Assembly (NCBI RefSeq): GCF_040786275.1
Contig: NZ_JBFMVT010000002.1
Location: forward strand, 4,030,001-4,094,000
Reading direction: 5' to 3'
Origin: Buttiauxella gaviniae
GTDB taxonomy: Bacteria > Pseudomonadota > Gammaproteobacteria > Enterobacterales > Enterobacteriaceae
Length of the DNA stretch: 64,000 nucleotides
The notes under the pieces were generated by a model. That model searched no databases and had not been told where the DNA came from. It saw only the letters and a list, made by a program, of their open reading frames with translations. Both the position numbers and the translations under genes were made by a program. This document shows positions 35,087 to 45,674 of this stretch, piece by piece; the stretch's first letter is position 1; every line of letters begins with the position of its first letter.

Positions 35087-35608
35087 ATGAAGCGAATAAG
35101 TCTGGCTTTTCTTACCCTATTTAGCTGCGCGGCGGTTCAGGCGGCCAGCACTGAAGTTCAAATGAATCTCGTCACGCTGAAGGGGATAGATCATTCTCTT
35201 GGGACGGTGAAAATCACCGAAACCGATAAAGGGCTGGTGTTTGCGCCCGATCTTCGAACGCTTCCTCCCGGCGACCATGGCTTCCATGTTCATGCCAAAG
35301 GCAGTTGTGATCCTGCGTTGAAAGAGGGGAAACCTTCGGCGGCTGAAGCCGCGGGCGGGCATCTTGACCCTGACAACACGGGCAAACATATGGGGCCGAT
35401 GGGCGTCGGGCATTTAGGTGATTTGCCCGTGCTGGTGGTCGATAACGACGGCAGCGCCACACAGCCAGTCACCGCGCCGCGCCTGAAAACGCTTGATGAA
35501 GTAAAAGGCAAGGCGCTAATGGTGCACGTTGATGGCGATAATATGTCCGATCAACCTAAACCATTGGGCGGTGGCGGTGCACGCTATGCTTGCGGAGTGA
35601 TTCAATAA
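35087..35608 (+). CDS. sodC: Periplasmic Cu/Zn superoxide dismutase
   Basis: Secreted superoxide dismutase of 173 residues with a signal peptide of about 19 residues. Copper and zinc ligands are in GFHVHAKGSC, GGHLDPDNTGKHMGPMGVGHLGD and MVHVDGDN; the cysteine pair for the disulfide is in GSC and YACGVI. A GGGAGATAA ribosome site is seven bases before the ATG. It is followed tail to tail by ydhK, with a GC-rich inverted repeat at the junction (35619-35640). Confidence 0.96.
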   Translation: MKRISLAFLTLFSCAAVQAASTEVQMNLVTLKGIDHSLGTVKITETDKGLVFAPDLRTLPPGDHGFHVHAKGSCDPALKEGKPSAAEAAGGHLDPDNTGKHMGPMGVGHLGDLPVLVVDNDGSATQPVTAPRLKTLDEVKGKALMVHVDGDNMSDQPKPLGGGGARYACGVIQ

Positions 35609-35609
35609 A

Positions 35610-37631
35610 TTAGTTGCTGCCTGCCAGCGTTCCGGCAGGCGGCGCTTGTTCAAGTTGCGAAAGCGAACAATAGAGCCGCCAGATAATCCCGGCCAGTTCC
35701 CGCGCCGCCGGATTATGATGGTGGGCAAGCGTATCCGACATTTTCTGTAACTCCTGCAATGTGGTCGCCAACGATCGCTGCTGAACCCCGCGCTCGCTCA
35801 TAACGTCTCTCAATGTGTGAATACAAACATCACGCACCTGGGAAAGTGGGTCCGAGCGCGTTTCCCACGAACGTAATTGCCACACGACATGAGAGCAGTT
35901 GAGCAGCACCACGCCCCAGCGCAGCAGCCAACGACGCGCGATCTCATCTTTACTGTTGCTGAGCTGGCTGATGTGATGATAAACCAGCGATTCAAATTGG
36001 TTTTCAGAATGCTGCGGTTTGCGGCTGAGTTGGTCGACGAAACCGCGTCGCAATGCCCTGATGTGACGGCGACTTTTGCGTGTATCTGAGCCAGGTCGTA
36101 AAACGGAGAATGCGACCCAGGAGAGGCCCACCCCTAAGACTTTTGCCAGGTTGTCATTGATAAAATCGGCATAGTCATAGACGGGCGGGTTAGTGACGGC
36201 AATAAACGAACCCATAAATACAATCAACTGCCCCCAAAGCCCGGCAAATTTAGGCTGCTGTGATTTCATCAGTTGCATTGTCGCCAGCAGCGGCAATAAA
36301 AACACCAGAAACTGCCAGAGATCGGTGATCTGTACCATCAGGCCGAATTTCACAAGAAAACTGAATACTGAAAGCCAGAGCAGCGTCCGCATCAGCAACG
36401 TCAGCGAATTGAGCGGGGAAGGGACGGAGGAATAAAGCACGCAACTGATGGCGGCCAGCGATAAGGCTCCACTTCCTGCATCCCATTGGGTGCTGATACA
36501 CCAGGCCCCCGTCACCGTGATGACGCAGAACGTTCGCAATGCGCTCCAGAGCGCTTCGGTGCTGTCGGTGTGGCGCGCAAGCGGCGGCGTTTTGGGGGGC
36601 GTCAGGACAGAAACCGGAGTGGCATTTTCCAGTTCCCGTAACCAGCGGCTGCTATTCAAATACAGCCAGCAAAAATAGCGCAGACGATGCCAAAACGCCT
36701 GATGGCGATAATCATCTTCCGGGCCGGGCGCTATCTGTTGAAGCAGACGGGCGATGGAATATTTATGGGTATCTTCGCGGGTCAGCTCTTTAATTAGCGC
36801 TTCCAGCACGGGCCATAAATTTGCCGGGGGCTCAGGCCAATTCATCAACATGCGACGCAAGCTGGAAATGACGCTGGTTAAGCGCAGTTGCTGGTGGATC
36901 AGATAATTAAGTAAGTTGTTCTGGCGGCGAAAACGGTAATGGCTCCAGAACGCCTGAATTCGTAGCAAATTCATGGTCAGAATCTGCCCGATGACCCCTT
37001 CGTGAGCGGTGCGAATCGCATCGGTGGTTTCCGGTTTCCACAGCATCGCTGCGTGCTCTAACAGTCGGGCATGCATATTTCGCAGGGCGGTAAGCAGGGC
37101 GGTACCGTCAGAGGTGCTGGGGAGCACCATCATCATAAATGCCCCGCACAAAATCCCTACGATAACTTCGCAGACTCGCGCCTGAGTGATATCCCACAGT
37201 TGCGTTGTCTCAATGGTATTCACCATCGGGAAGGCGATAATTGCGGCGGTATAACCTGCCAGCATAAAGGCGTAGGCCACATTATTTTGGAAATGGCTGG
37301 AGCTCCAGGTGCAAAGCGCCAGCCAGGCGGCCATCGAAAAGGTAAATAGCCACGGGTCGTTAAGCGTATTGCCCGCGATAATAAGCGAGGCCATGGCACC
37401 AATCAGGCTTCCGGCAATGCGCCCAAGACTTTTACTGACCACACCGCCGACGGTGGGGAAACTGACCACCGCCGCCGAGGTCATCGCCCAGTACGGTTCG
37501 TCTAAATCGAGATAATAAGCGATGGTTAATGCGAGGCACATCGCAATGGCATTACGCAGGGCGTAGCGCCATTGCCCGGCGCTTGCTTTTGCCCATGGTG
37601 TATTTCGCCAGGTGAGTGCGGAGAGTTTCAT
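35610..37631 (-). CDS. ydhK: FUSC-family aromatic-acid efflux-like inner-membrane protein YdhK
   Basis: Inner-membrane component of a predicted tripartite efflux pump of the AaeB/FUSC family, 673 residues. Two clusters of hydrophobic segments (about 30-160 and 365-490) each precede a cytoplasmic helical domain. The order ydhI-ydhJ-ydhK on this strand means a DUF1656 protein, a membrane fusion protein and this transporter are made together. The substrate is unknown; the paralogue AaeB exports hydroxylated benzoates. Confidence 0.92.
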   Translation of the reverse strand: MKLSALTWRNTPWAKASAGQWRYALRNAIAMCLALTIAYYLDLDEPYWAMTSAAVVSFPTVGGVVSKSLGRIAGSLIGAMASLIIAGNTLNDPWLFTFSMAAWLALCTWSSSHFQNNVAYAFMLAGYTAAIIAFPMVNTIETTQLWDITQARVCEVIVGILCGAFMMMVLPSTSDGTALLTALRNMHARLLEHAAMLWKPETTDAIRTAHEGVIGQILTMNLLRIQAFWSHYRFRRQNNLLNYLIHQQLRLTSVISSLRRMLMNWPEPPANLWPVLEALIKELTREDTHKYSIARLLQQIAPGPEDDYRHQAFWHRLRYFCWLYLNSSRWLRELENATPVSVLTPPKTPPLARHTDSTEALWSALRTFCVITVTGAWCISTQWDAGSGALSLAAISCVLYSSVPSPLNSLTLLMRTLLWLSVFSFLVKFGLMVQITDLWQFLVFLLPLLATMQLMKSQQPKFAGLWGQLIVFMGSFIAVTNPPVYDYADFINDNLAKVLGVGLSWVAFSVLRPGSDTRKSRRHIRALRRGFVDQLSRKPQHSENQFESLVYHHISQLSNSKDEIARRWLLRWGVVLLNCSHVVWQLRSWETRSDPLSQVRDVCIHTLRDVMSERGVQQRSLATTLQELQKMSDTLAHHHNPAARELAGIIWRLYCSLSQLEQAPPAGTLAGSN

Positions 37632-37639
37632 CGGCTGAT

Positions 37640-38497
37640 TCAGCGTTTAATTGAAACGGTGCATGTCGTGCCGGACACTAGCGTGACCCCTTGCGGAATG
37701 TTATCTAACTTAATGCGCACCGGTACGCGCTGGGCGAGTCTGACCCAGGGCACATTGGGTTTGATATCCGGAACTAAATTGCTGTCGCTCTCCACACTTT
37801 GATCGTAAATGGCGCGGCCAATACTTTGCACCTTGCCACCTAACGGAACATGGCCGCTGTATAAGACGATTTGGGCTACATCGCCGGGCTGGATATGGCG
37901 CAGTTTGGTCTCTTCAAAATACCCGACGACATAAAACGAGTGACTATCAACCAGGGCAAAAACCGGTTGGCCGGACGTCGCGTAGTTACCGGTTCGCGTA
38001 GATAAATTAGTCACCCAACCATCAACCGGCGCGGTCACGGTAGTTTGAGAGATTTGCCATTGCGCCTGCTCAAGCGTTGCTTCGGCGGCTTTTACCGAGG
38101 CCTGCGCCGCTTTGACGTTGATATTCGCAGTATCCATATCTTCCGCAGAGATGTAGTTGCGCGGCAAGTTGCGTCGACGATTTGCTTCATTGCTGGCTTT
38201 AGCCAGTTCGGACTGGGCCTGAGCTAATTGCGCCTGGGCATTGAGCTGCGCAATGTGGTAGGGCGTGACATCAATAGTGAACAAAATCGTGCCCGCTTTG
38301 ACGAACTGGTTATCTTCAATATGGAGTTGCGTAATGGTTCCAGAAACCTGTGGCGTGATACTGACTTGCTCGGCACGGACTTTCCCGTCTCGCGTCCACG
38401 GGGATTGCATGTAATAATTCCATAACAGCCAGCCAACGATGATGGCCACGGCGAAAATCAGTAACGTGGAAAAGTACTTTATTGTTTTCATATTCAT
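37640..38497 (-). CDS. ydhJ: HlyD-family membrane fusion protein YdhJ
   Basis: Periplasmic adaptor of the ydhIJK efflux set, 285 residues. One N-terminal membrane helix (about 9-30) anchors a biotinyl-lipoyl-like domain ([18 protein letters not shown] and PVDGWVTNL halves) interrupted by a coiled coil (about 80-150, rich in Ala/Gln/Glu). It resembles AaeA/EmrA. It starts three bases after ydhI ends and ends eight bases before ydhK, so the genes are coupled. Confidence 0.94.
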   Translation of the reverse strand: MNMKTIKYFSTLLIFAVAIIVGWLLWNYYMQSPWTRDGKVRAEQVSITPQVSGTITQLHIEDNQFVKAGTILFTIDVTPYHIAQLNAQAQLAQAQSELAKASNEANRRRNLPRNYISAEDMDTANINVKAAQASVKAAEATLEQAQWQISQTTVTAPVDGWVTNLSTRTGNYATSGQPVFALVDSHSFYVVGYFEETKLRHIQPGDVAQIVLYSGHVPLGGKVQSIGRAIYDQSVESDSNLVPDIKPNVPWVRLAQRVPVRIKLDNIPQGVTLVSGTTCTVSIKR

Positions 38498-38500
38498 GCT

Positions 38501-38737
38501 TTACCAGACCACAAGAATCACAAGCCCTGCACTGACGGACAGCGAAAATAACGACAGATCCATTAATGTCGGGTGCCAGATTTCACCGGAATACATCCAG
38601 TCGCGTAAAAGATGATGCAGGATGAGCCAGATAAAAAATCCAACCATGACCGCTTTAAAAAGAGGGGGGAAATAGATAGAGGCGCCGACAACCAGGTCCT
38701 GAAGAGGCAGACCTGAAGTTAGAAAATTAAAGCTCAC
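38501..38737 (-). CDS. ydhI: DUF1656 inner-membrane protein YdhI
   Basis: Short protein of 78 residues with two membrane segments (about 27-43 and 60-77), of the AaeX/YdhI family that accompanies FUSC-type exporters. It is the first gene of ydhI-ydhJ-ydhK and divergent from slyA. In E. coli, SlyA is reported to influence this neighbouring operon; the SlyA palindrome at 38891-38902 lies 154 bases from the ydhI start. Confidence 0.92.
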   Translation of the reverse strand: MSFNFLTSGLPLQDLVVGASIYFPPLFKAVMVGFFIWLILHHLLRDWMYSGEIWHPTLMDLSLFSLSVSAGLVILVVW

Positions 38738-38881
38738 GTCAGATAATCCTTTAAAATACCGGGGTGGACTGCCGTTTCCCCTGACTTAGTTGTAAACTAA
38801 AAGTATAGCTGGTTGCATAACATCAGCAAAAATAAGGATTTTGTTTTTTCATTTAAAGCCTGCACAATAGTTTAAAATGAG

Positions 38882-38902
38882 TATAATAAGTTAGCAAGCT
38901 AA
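38882..38902 (+). promoter_or_regulatory. SlyA operator overlapping the slyA promoter
   Basis: TATAAT at 38882-38887 fits a -10, and TTAGCAAGCTAA at 38891-38902 is exactly the palindromic SlyA consensus. The box covers the expected transcription start, so it should repress slyA (negative autoregulation, known in Salmonella and E. coli). Confidence 0.82.
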
Positions 38903-38912
38903 TTATAAGGAG

Positions 38913-39353
38913 ATGAAATTGGAATCGCCATTAGGATCGGATCTGGCACGGTTGGTGCGCATTTGGCGTGCTCTGATTGACCATCGCCTGAAACCTCTGG
39001 AATTGACACAGACGCATTGGGTAACGCTGCATAACATCCATCAGTTGCCGCCTGAACAGTCACAGATTCAGTTGGCCAAAGCGATTGGCATTGAGCAACC
39101 ATCACTGGTTAGAACGCTTGATCAGCTTGAAGAGAAAGGGCTGATTTCGCGTCAGACCTGTGCGAATGACCGTAGAGCGAAGCGCATTAAGCTCACTGAG
39201 CGTGCGGAACCCATCATCAATGAGATGGAGACGGTCATTAAAAAAACGCGCGAAGAGATTTTATCGGGCATCAGTGCCGATGAACATGCGCAACTGCTTG
39301 ACCTGATTAACCGCCTGGAACAGAACATCGTCCATTTGCAGACCAAAGAGTAA
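38913..39353 (+). CDS. slyA: MarR-family regulator SlyA
   Basis: Winged-helix regulator of the MarR family, 146 residues, nearly identical to E. coli SlyA over the first 110 residues ([41 protein letters not shown]). SlyA counteracts H-NS silencing and controls envelope and virulence genes. AAGGAGA lies close to the ATG. The last 30 residues differ somewhat from E. coli. It is flanked by the divergent ydhI operon and by slyB, which is convergent. Confidence 0.97.
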   Translation: MKLESPLGSDLARLVRIWRALIDHRLKPLELTQTHWVTLHNIHQLPPEQSQIQLAKAIGIEQPSLVRTLDQLEEKGLISRQTCANDRRAKRIKLTERAEPIINEMETVIKKTREEILSGISADEHAQLLDLINRLEQNIVHLQTKE

Positions 39354-39464
39354 TACGTCTGTCGCTCGTGCGAATGGCCGCAACAGGTGAGGCTTTCTGT
39401 TTTGAGCTGCATTATTGAAGCAGAAATGAATCGGGGTGACTGACTATCAAGTCACCCCGCATAA

Positions 39465-39932
39465 TTAATTTGGCGATACCGTTGTTTGGCTGCCGTTGCT
39501 GGCAATTCTTACACGCTGGCCTGCTGTGAATTTGGTGTCGCCTTGTTTCTGCACCACCAGAATAGTGTTGCCATCGTCTTTACGAATCTCAAGCTCAACA
39601 CCCTGCGTTTTGTTCATTGCGCCCTGAACACCCTGGCCTGCAACACCACCTGCTACGGCACCCGCTGCGGTTGCCAGCGAACGGCCTGTACCACCCCCAA
39701 CGGTGTTACCCAGGAAACCGCCCAGTACTGCACCACCAATCGCACCTAACACGTTTGAATCATTCCCGCCCTGAATCTGAACCGGACGAGCTGACACCAA
39801 CGTACCATAAGTGACACTTTGCACTTGTTTAGCATCAGAGGCGCTGTACACGTCGCCTGAAAGTGAGCTGGTATTGCTGCAACCAGCTAAAGTTAACCCA
39901 ACTAACGAGACTACCAGTATACGTGAAATCAT
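39465..39932 (-). CDS. slyB: Outer-membrane lipoprotein SlyB
   Basis: Lipoprotein of 155 residues with lipobox LAGC (cysteine at about 18) and a glycine-zipper region (GAIGGAVLGGFLGNTVGGGTGRSLATAAGAVAGGVAGQG). In E. coli it forms oligomeric membrane discs that protect outer-membrane proteins under Mg limitation and envelope stress, under PhoP control. I chose MISRILVV as the start because AGGAG lies eight bases upstream. A PhoP box is present at 40061-40077. Confidence 0.97.
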   Translation of the reverse strand: MISRILVVSLVGLTLAGCSNTSSLSGDVYSASDAKQVQSVTYGTLVSARPVQIQGGNDSNVLGAIGGAVLGGFLGNTVGGGTGRSLATAAGAVAGGVAGQGVQGAMNKTQGVELEIRKDDGNTILVVQKQGDTKFTAGQRVRIASNGSQTTVSPN

Positions 39933-40042
39933 TTGTGACTCTCCTGAACACCTTGAAACGCCCAACTGAGCATCCTTCATGGCTAAATTATATGGTATTT
40001 AGGTGCTGAATTTAAAATTAGTTCAGCCGCATGATGGCAATA

Positions 40043-40077
40043 ATTCTAAAAAACCTTATATGAACCGGGCTTAAACC
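40043..40077 (-). promoter_or_regulatory. PhoP-dependent promoter of slyB
   Basis: On the minus strand: GGTTTA-AGCCC-GGTTCA (40077-40061), a PhoP box with five-base spacing and one mismatch from a repeat of GGTTTA. TAGAAT follows 12 bases later (40048-40043) as -10. This spacing is the usual one for PhoP-activated promoters. The start would be about 105 bases before the slyB ATG. Confidence 0.75.
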
Positions 40078-40216
40078 AATTGTGGATGCGCCGCAACGGT
40101 CTCTTGATCCCATGTTGTAGCCCCATGTGTTGAAAAATTATTAATTAATCATCGTATTGAATGATAGTTTATGGTGGAGTTAATCCCACTATTTGGCGTG
40201 TTTAAAGGAGTAACAG

Positions 40217-41341
40217 ATGAAATCAGGGCGTTATATCGGCGTGATGTCGGGCACCAGTCTGGACGGTATTGATGTCGTTCTGGCGGCGATTGATGAACAT
40301 CTTGTTGCTCAGCAGGCAAGTTACTGCCACCCCATTCCTGTGGACATCAAAAAAGCCATACTGGCGATTTGCCAGGGGCAACCGTTAACGCTTTCGCAGC
40401 TCGGCCAGCTTGATAACCGGCTTGGCAAACTGTTCGCCGAAGCGGTTGAAATCTTGATGACCCAGCAGGGACTCACCTATACCGACGTCACCGCCATTGG
40501 CTGCCACGGGCAAACGGTCTGGCATGAGCCACAGGGTGAAGCGGCGCACACCATGCAAATAGGTGATAACAATCAAATTGTCGCTCGAACAGGTGTTACG
40601 GTTGTGGGGGATTTTCGCCGCCGTGATATGGCGCTTGGCGGGCAAGGGGCACCACTGGTGCCGGCATTCCATCAGGCATTGCTGGCGCACCCTACGGAAA
40701 ACCGCATGGTGCTCAACATCGGTGGAATTGCCAATCTCTCATTACTGATTCCAGAACAGCCCGTGCGCGGGTTTGATACCGGCCCCGGTAATATGCTGAT
40801 GGATGCCTGGATCTGGCGGAAGTCCGGGAAAGCGTATGATAAAGATGGGCAGTGGGCGAGCCGCGGTAAAGTAATTATTCCGCTATTGCAACAAATGTTG
40901 AGCGATCCTTACTTTGCGCTGCCTGCCCCAAAAAGTACCGGGCGGGAGTATTTCAATTACGGCTGGCTTGAGCGCCAGTTAGCGGCTTTCCCGGGCCTTT
41001 CCGGGGAAGATGTTCAGGCTACGCTAACGGAGCTGACGGCGGTCACCATTTCTGAACAAGTGCTGCTGAGCGGCGGCTGCGAGCGCCTGATGGTGTGCGG
41101 TGGCGGAAGCCGTAATCCGCTTCTTATGGCGCGTCTGGGTTGTTTGCTGCCGGGAATTGAAGTCACCACTACTGATGAATCAGGTATCAGCGGCGATGAT
41201 ATGGAAGCCCTGGCGTTTGCCTGGCTTGCATGGCGCACGTTATCGGGATTGCCGGGGAATTTGCCTTCGGTGACCGGCGCATCGGAAGCAAGCGTGATTG
41301 GCGCAATTTTTCCCGCCAACCCGCTGCATAATCAGAGTTAA
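40217..41341 (+). CDS. anmK: Anhydro-N-acetylmuramic acid kinase
   Basis: Phosphorylates and hydrates 1,6-anhydro-MurNAc to MurNAc-6-phosphate in cell-wall recycling. The 374 residues are a few more than in E. coli. The phosphate-binding [14 protein letters not shown], the [11 protein letters not shown] segment, the central GGIANLSLL and [14 protein letters not shown], and the late VCGGGSRNP motifs are intact. AAAGGAG precedes the ATG. It is divergent from slyB and leads into mliC. Confidence 0.96.
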   Translation: MKSGRYIGVMSGTSLDGIDVVLAAIDEHLVAQQASYCHPIPVDIKKAILAICQGQPLTLSQLGQLDNRLGKLFAEAVEILMTQQGLTYTDVTAIGCHGQTVWHEPQGEAAHTMQIGDNNQIVARTGVTVVGDFRRRDMALGGQGAPLVPAFHQALLAHPTENRMVLNIGGIANLSLLIPEQPVRGFDTGPGNMLMDAWIWRKSGKAYDKDGQWASRGKVIIPLLQQMLSDPYFALPAPKSTGREYFNYGWLERQLAAFPGLSGEDVQATLTELTAVTISEQVLLSGGCERLMVCGGGSRNPLLMARLGCLLPGIEVTTTDESGISGDDMEALAFAWLAWRTLSGLPGNLPSVTGASEASVIGAIFPANPLHNQS

Positions 41342-41424
41342 CTGAAATTAACTTCAGCCCTAAATCTCTAAACTGAAGCCAATGGGGGAGGACATGCTCC
41401 CCTTTATAAGAAGAACTTCAGGAC

Positions 41425-41754
41425 ATGCAGATGAAAAAACTACTTATTGCTACCATTCCTTTTATGCTTGCCGGCTGTAGCTACTACAACTCTTTCGTAG
41501 AACGGATGCACACCGACACTCTCCAGTACCAGTGTGATGAAAAACCTCTCAGCGTTAAGCAAAATAACCAAAAACAGATGGTGAATTTTGTTTATGACAA
41601 TGAATATCTCTCCCTTACCCAGGGCTTATCTGCCTCCGGGGCACGTTATACCGACGGCGTCTATGTATTCTGGTCGAAAGGCGATAGCGCGACGGTTTAC
41701 CGTAAAGACACGATCGTGCTGAATAATTGTCAGCTACAAAATCCCAAACATTGA
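41425..41754 (+). CDS. mliC: C-type lysozyme inhibitor lipoprotein MliC
   Basis: Outer-membrane lipoprotein of 109 residues that inhibits host C-type lysozyme. The lipobox is FMLAGC with the lipidated C18; +2 Ser predicts outer-membrane sorting. The inhibitory domain shows the family motif [17 protein letters not shown] (the serine that reaches into the lysozyme active site) and a cysteine pair. An internal ATG two codons later is an alternative start; E. coli uses the longer form. Confidence 0.95.
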   Translation: MQMKKLLIATIPFMLAGCSYYNSFVERMHTDTLQYQCDEKPLSVKQNNQKQMVNFVYDNEYLSLTQGLSASGARYTDGVYVFWSKGDSATVYRKDTIVLNNCQLQNPKH

Positions 41755-41811
41755 GATTTATCAGGGGGGAGCGCACAATAGCTCCACCCTGAGATAGCCT
41801 GACGTAACGCC

Positions 41812-42468
41812 ATGTCTGATAACGACTCTTTGCAACAAATTGCCCATTTGCGCCGTGAATATACTAAAGGTGGTTTGCGCCGTAACGATCTAACCGAACA
41901 ACCTTTAGCGCTGTTTGAACGTTGGTTAGCTCAGGCGTGTGAGGCAAAACTTGCCGATCCCACCGCCATGGTCGTCGCCACCGTTGACGAAAATGGCCAG
42001 CCGTTCCAGCGTATTGTGTTGCTCAAACACTTTGATGAAAAGGGGCTGGTGTTTTACACCAATCTCGGTTCGCGCAAAGCCCATCATCTGGAAAACAACC
42101 CACGTATCAGCCTGCATTTCCCCTGGCATATGCTGGATCGCCAGGTCATGGTTCAGGGAACGGCAGAGCGGTTATCCACTCTCGAGGTGATGAAATATTT
42201 CCACAGCCGTCCGCGTGACAGCCAAATCGGTGCCTGGGTTTCCAAACAATCCAGCCGTATTTCCGCGCGCGGCATTCTTGAAAGCAAATTCCTCGAACTG
42301 AAACAGAAATTCCAGCAAGGCGAAGTCCCGTTGCCCAGTTTTTGGGGCGGTTACCGCGTAACAATTGAGCAAATGGAATTCTGGCAGGGCGGCGAACATC
42401 GTCTGCACGATCGTTTTTTATACCAGCGTGAAGGCGATGCCTGGAAAATAGACCGTCTGGCCCCATAA
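41812..42468 (+). CDS. pdxH: Pyridoxamine 5'-phosphate oxidase
   Basis: FMN enzyme that oxidises PNP and PMP to pyridoxal phosphate. The 218 residues equal E. coli PdxH. FMN-binding [27 protein letters not shown] and the C-terminal [15 protein letters not shown] and HDRF segments are present. It lies upstream of tyrS and pdxY: pdxH and pdxY supply PLP by oxidation and salvage, and tyrS is the gene between them, as in E. coli. Confidence 0.97.
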   Translation: MSDNDSLQQIAHLRREYTKGGLRRNDLTEQPLALFERWLAQACEAKLADPTAMVVATVDENGQPFQRIVLLKHFDEKGLVFYTNLGSRKAHHLENNPRISLHFPWHMLDRQVMVQGTAERLSTLEVMKYFHSRPRDSQIGAWVSKQSSRISARGILESKFLELKQKFQQGEVPLPSFWGGYRVTIEQMEFWQGGEHRLHDRFLYQREGDAWKIDRLAP

Positions 42469-42546
42469 CTGCGGGAATTTGTTGAGTTAAGCGCTGGCAG
42501 TAATTGAGCTTGCGCTTTATTCTATGTCCCCTAAGAAATTAACTCC

Positions 42547-42564
42547 TTTCGCCAACAGGCGAAA
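42547..42564 (+). other. Small hairpin in the tyrS leader
   Basis: TTTCGCC-AACA-GGCGAAA, a seven-base perfect stem between pdxH and tyrS, about 47 bases before the tyrS ATG, with no T run. Possibly an mRNA stabiliser or control element. Confidence 0.4.
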
Positions 42565-42610
42565 AGCCGTGTACCGGTCAAGGTGCAGTCGTATAGAGAT
42601 GGAGAATTTG

Positions 42611-43885
42611 ATGGCAAGCATCAATTTGATAAAACAATTGCAAGAGCGGGGCTTAGTCGCCCAGGTAACGGATGAAGAAGCGTTAGCACAGCGACTGGCG
42701 CAAGGGCCAATTGCTCTGTATTGCGGCTTTGATCCTACCGCTGACAGCTTGCATTTGGGCCATCTGGTTCCTCTGCTGTGCCTGAAGCGTTTCCAGGAAG
42801 CGGGCCATAAGCCGGTTGCGCTGGTCGGTGGTGCAACAGGTCTGATTGGTGATCCAAGTTTTAAAGCCGTTGAACGTAAACTCAATACCGAAGATACCGT
42901 GCATGAGTGGGTGGAAAAAATCCGCCGCCAGGTTGCACCGTTCCTCGATTTTGATTGCGGCGAAAACTCAGCCATAGCGGCGAACAACTACGACTGGTTT
43001 GGCGGAATGAACGTTCTGACCTTCCTGCGTGATATCGGCAAGCACTTCTCTGTTAACCAGATGATTAACAAAGAAGCGGTGAAACAGCGTCTGAACCGTG
43101 ATGATGTGGGCATCTCTTTTACCGAGTTCTCCTACAACCTTCTTCAAGGCTATGACTTCGCATGCCTGAACAAACTGCACGGCGTGGTACTGCAAATCGG
43201 CGGTTCTGACCAGTGGGGTAACATCACCTCTGGTATCGATTTAACGCGTCGTCTGCACCAGCAACAAGCGTTTGGACTGACGGTTCCACTGATCACTAAA
43301 TCTGACGGCACCAAATTCGGTAAAACCGAAGGTGGCGCGGTATGGCTTGATCCGAAGAAAACCAGCCCGTACAAGTTCTACCAGTTCTGGATCAACACCG
43401 CAGACTCCGATGTCTATCGCTTCCTGAAGTTCTTCACCTTCATGAGCCTCGAAGAGATCGACGCGCTTGAAGAAGAAGATAAGAACAGCGGTACTGCACC
43501 TCGTGCCCAGTATGTTCTGGCCGAACAGGTGACTCGCCTGGTTCATGGTGAAGAAGGTCTGGAAGCCGCGAAACGTATTACCAGCAGCCTGTTTAACGGC
43601 AACCTGAGCGATTTGACCGAAGCTGACCTTGAGCAACTGGCTCAGGACGGCGTACCGATGGTTGAACTGGAGCGCGGCGCGGATTTACAACAGGCATTGG
43701 TGGACTCCGAACTGCAACCGTCTCGCGGTCAGGCACGTAAAACCATTGCGCAAAACGCTATCACCATCAACGGTGAGAAGCAGTCCGATCCGGAATACAC
43801 CTTTGTAGATAGCGATATTCTGTTCAATCGTTACACCTTGCTGCGTCGGGGTAAGAAAAATTACTGCCTCGTTTGCTGGAAGTAA
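42611..43885 (+). CDS. tyrS: Tyrosyl-tRNA synthetase
   Basis: Class I aminoacyl-tRNA synthetase that charges tRNA-Tyr, 424 residues, equal to E. coli. The HIGH-type motif is HLGH near residue 48, with the tyrosine pocket around [15 protein letters not shown]; the KMSKS-type motif is KFGKT; a C-terminal S4-like domain ends [14 protein letters not shown] start at 42611 ([10 protein letters not shown]) because GGAGA is seven bases upstream; the longer frame would read through the leader hairpin. A terminator follows before pdxY. Confidence 0.97.
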   Translation: MASINLIKQLQERGLVAQVTDEEALAQRLAQGPIALYCGFDPTADSLHLGHLVPLLCLKRFQEAGHKPVALVGGATGLIGDPSFKAVERKLNTEDTVHEWVEKIRRQVAPFLDFDCGENSAIAANNYDWFGGMNVLTFLRDIGKHFSVNQMINKEAVKQRLNRDDVGISFTEFSYNLLQGYDFACLNKLHGVVLQIGGSDQWGNITSGIDLTRRLHQQQAFGLTVPLITKSDGTKFGKTEGGAVWLDPKKTSPYKFYQFWINTADSDVYRFLKFFTFMSLEEIDALEEEDKNSGTAPRAQYVLAEQVTRLVHGEEGLEAAKRITSSLFNGNLSDLTEADLEQLAQDGVPMVELERGADLQQALVDSELQPSRGQARKTIAQNAITINGEKQSDPEYTFVDSDILFNRYTLLRRGKKNYCLVCWK

Positions 43886-43899
43886 TTAAGAAAGGCCAG

Positions 43900-43930
43900 A
43901 AGGGCGTGGGAAACCACGCCCTTTATTTTT
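43900..43930 (+). terminator. Terminator of tyrS
   Basis: AGGGCGTGG-GAAA-CCACGCCCT followed by TTATTTTT: a nine-base stem with a GNRA-like tetraloop. It lies 15 bases after tyrS and 55 before pdxY, so pdxY may be partly or wholly separated from tyrS. Confidence 0.85.
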
Positions 43931-43985
43931 GCCAGAGTTTGTACTTACGCAACCACAACACACATCGTTCCGTCCGAGTAGAGAA

Positions 43986-44846
43986 ATGAAAAACATCCTT
44001 GCCATCCAGTCTCATGTGGTGTTCGGTCACGCAGGTAACAGTGCCGCCGAATTCCCGATGCGTCGTCTGGGCGCCAACGTCTGGCCGCTGAACACGGTGC
44101 AGTTCTCCAACCATACCCAATACGGGAAATGGACCGGCAGCGTGATGCCAGCCAGCCATCTCAGCGAAATTGTCCAAGGCATTGCCGATATCGGCCAACT
44201 GGCCCGTTGTGACGCGGTCCTGAGCGGTTATCTGGGTTCTGCGGAGCAGGGCGAGCACATTCTTTCTATCGTGCGTAAAGTGAAAGAAGCCAATCCGCAG
44301 GCGAAATATTTCTGTGATCCGGTGATGGGCCATCCAGAAAAGGGCTGTATCGTCGCGCCCGGCGTGGCTGAGTTCCACACGCGCTACGCGATGCCTGCCA
44401 GCGACATTATCGCGCCTAATTTGATTGAGCTTGAGATTCTGAGCGGTCATGCGGTTAACACGGTGGAAGAAGCGGTAACCACTGCTCGCGAGCTTATCGC
44501 GCAGGGCCCGCAAATTGTGCTGGTGAAACACCTCGCGCGCGCGGCTTATCAGCAGGATCGTTTTGAAATGCTACTGGTGACGGCGGACGAAGCCTGGCAT
44601 ATTCACCGCCCGCTGGTGGATTTTGGCGATCGCCAACCGGTGGGCGTTGGCGATGTTACCAGTGGTTTGTTGCTGGTGAAATTATTGCAGGGCGCTACGC
44701 TTCGTGAAGCGCTGGAGCACGTCACCGCCGCGGTTTACGACATCATGGTTGTAACCAAAAAAATGGACGAGTACGAGCTGCAATTGGTTGCCGCCCAGGA
44801 TGGAATTGCGAAACCTGAGCACTATTTCACTGCGGTGAAACTGTAA
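43986..44846 (+). CDS. pdxY: Pyridoxal kinase PdxY
   Basis: Kinase of the ribokinase family that phosphorylates pyridoxal in B6 salvage. It has 286 residues. Substrate and nucleotide motifs [31 protein letters not shown] and [16 protein letters not shown] (the catalytic Asp lies in GVGD) are clear. I chose MKNILAIQS as start; a frame extended upstream would begin inside the tyrS terminator. It is the last gene of the pdxH-tyrS-pdxY group. Confidence 0.96.
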   Translation: MKNILAIQSHVVFGHAGNSAAEFPMRRLGANVWPLNTVQFSNHTQYGKWTGSVMPASHLSEIVQGIADIGQLARCDAVLSGYLGSAEQGEHILSIVRKVKEANPQAKYFCDPVMGHPEKGCIVAPGVAEFHTRYAMPASDIIAPNLIELEILSGHAVNTVEEAVTTARELIAQGPQIVLVKHLARAAYQQDRFEMLLVTADEAWHIHRPLVDFGDRQPVGVGDVTSGLLLVKLLQGATLREALEHVTAAVYDIMVVTKKMDEYELQLVAAQDGIAKPEHYFTAVKL

Positions 44847-44853
44847 TAAAAAA

Positions 44854-44955
44854 GGCGGATGGCGCGTGCGCTTATCCGCCCTACATCAGGTAAAATTTGC
44901 TTCACCCAACCCTAATTATTTTGTAGATCGGGTAAGCACTCGCGCCACCCGACAC
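44854..44955. repeat. REP-like palindromes between pdxY and gstA
   Basis: Two units: 44854-44884 (GGCGGATGGCG...CTTATCCGCC) and 44921-44955 (TGTAGATCGGGT...ACCCGACA), between converging genes. Confidence 0.65.
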
Positions 44956-44962
44956 AACCTTA

Positions 44963-45565
44963 TTAAATCCCTTCTGCCGCCAGCGCCGCCGCTACAGCCG
45001 GACGCGCTTTCATATGCGCCATAAACGCCTCAATGTTACTCAGGCCATCCAGATTTAATTTCACCGCATTTGCCCAGCGTAACACGGTAAACAGATACGC
45101 ATCGGCCACGCTAAAACGTAACCCCATCAGCCACTGTTTATCATTCAGCTCTTCGTCCACGTAGCGGAACTTTTTCTCAAGCGCTGCACGGGCAATGGTT
45201 TTATATTCGTCAGGCGTTGCAGGATTAAACAGCGGAGAGAAACCTTTGTGCAGTTCAGTGGCAATGTAGTTCAGCCATTCCAGCGTATGGTAGCGCGTCA
45301 TGCTGCCCGCAGGCGCAAGCAGCTGGCGGTCAGGAACTTTATCCGCAAGATACTGCACAATCGCCACGCCTTCGGTCAGCAGCGAGCCGTCATCAAGCAG
45401 TAACGCCGGGACTTGTCCCTTCGCATTAATTTCAAGATAGTCGCTGCCATCTTCGGTTTTCTTCGCCGCTAAATCGACTTTGACCAGAGAGAAATCAATA
45501 CCGGTTTCACGCAGGATAATGTGAGGGGAGAGGGAACAGGCACCAGCTTTATAATACAGTTTCAT
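44963..45565 (-). CDS. gstA: Glutathione S-transferase GstA
   Basis: Beta-class glutathione transferase of 200 residues. The start [15 protein letters not shown] carries the mixed-disulfide cysteine C10, and the thioredoxin-like domain contains [11 protein letters not shown] and the glutathione-binding ES-type segment [14 protein letters not shown]. The C-terminal helical domain has the N-capping motif [11 protein letters not shown] start at 45565 because the frame upstream reads into the dtpA terminator. It lies convergent with pdxY. Confidence 0.95.
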   Translation of the reverse strand: MKLYYKAGACSLSPHIILRETGIDFSLVKVDLAAKKTEDGSDYLEINAKGQVPALLLDDGSLLTEGVAIVQYLADKVPDRQLLAPAGSMTRYHTLEWLNYIATELHKGFSPLFNPATPDEYKTIARAALEKKFRYVDEELNDKQWLMGLRFSVADAYLFTVLRWANAVKLNLDGLSNIEAFMAHMKARPAVAAALAAEGI

Positions 45566-45616
45566 TACTGAACTCCTATGGGCGCTAAGATACCCTATGG
45601 TAGTGCGCATCCGCGC

Positions 45617-45650
45617 AAAAAAAAAGCCGTTAGCGATAACGCTAACGGCT
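45617..45650 (-). terminator. Rho-independent terminator of dtpA
   Basis: On the minus strand: AGCCGTTAGCG...CGCTAACGGCT, an 11-base stem with a four-base loop, followed by nine T. It lies 25 bases after the dtpA stop. Confidence 0.92.
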
Positions 45651-45674
45651 GAAAATACCATGTTTCCCGCTACA

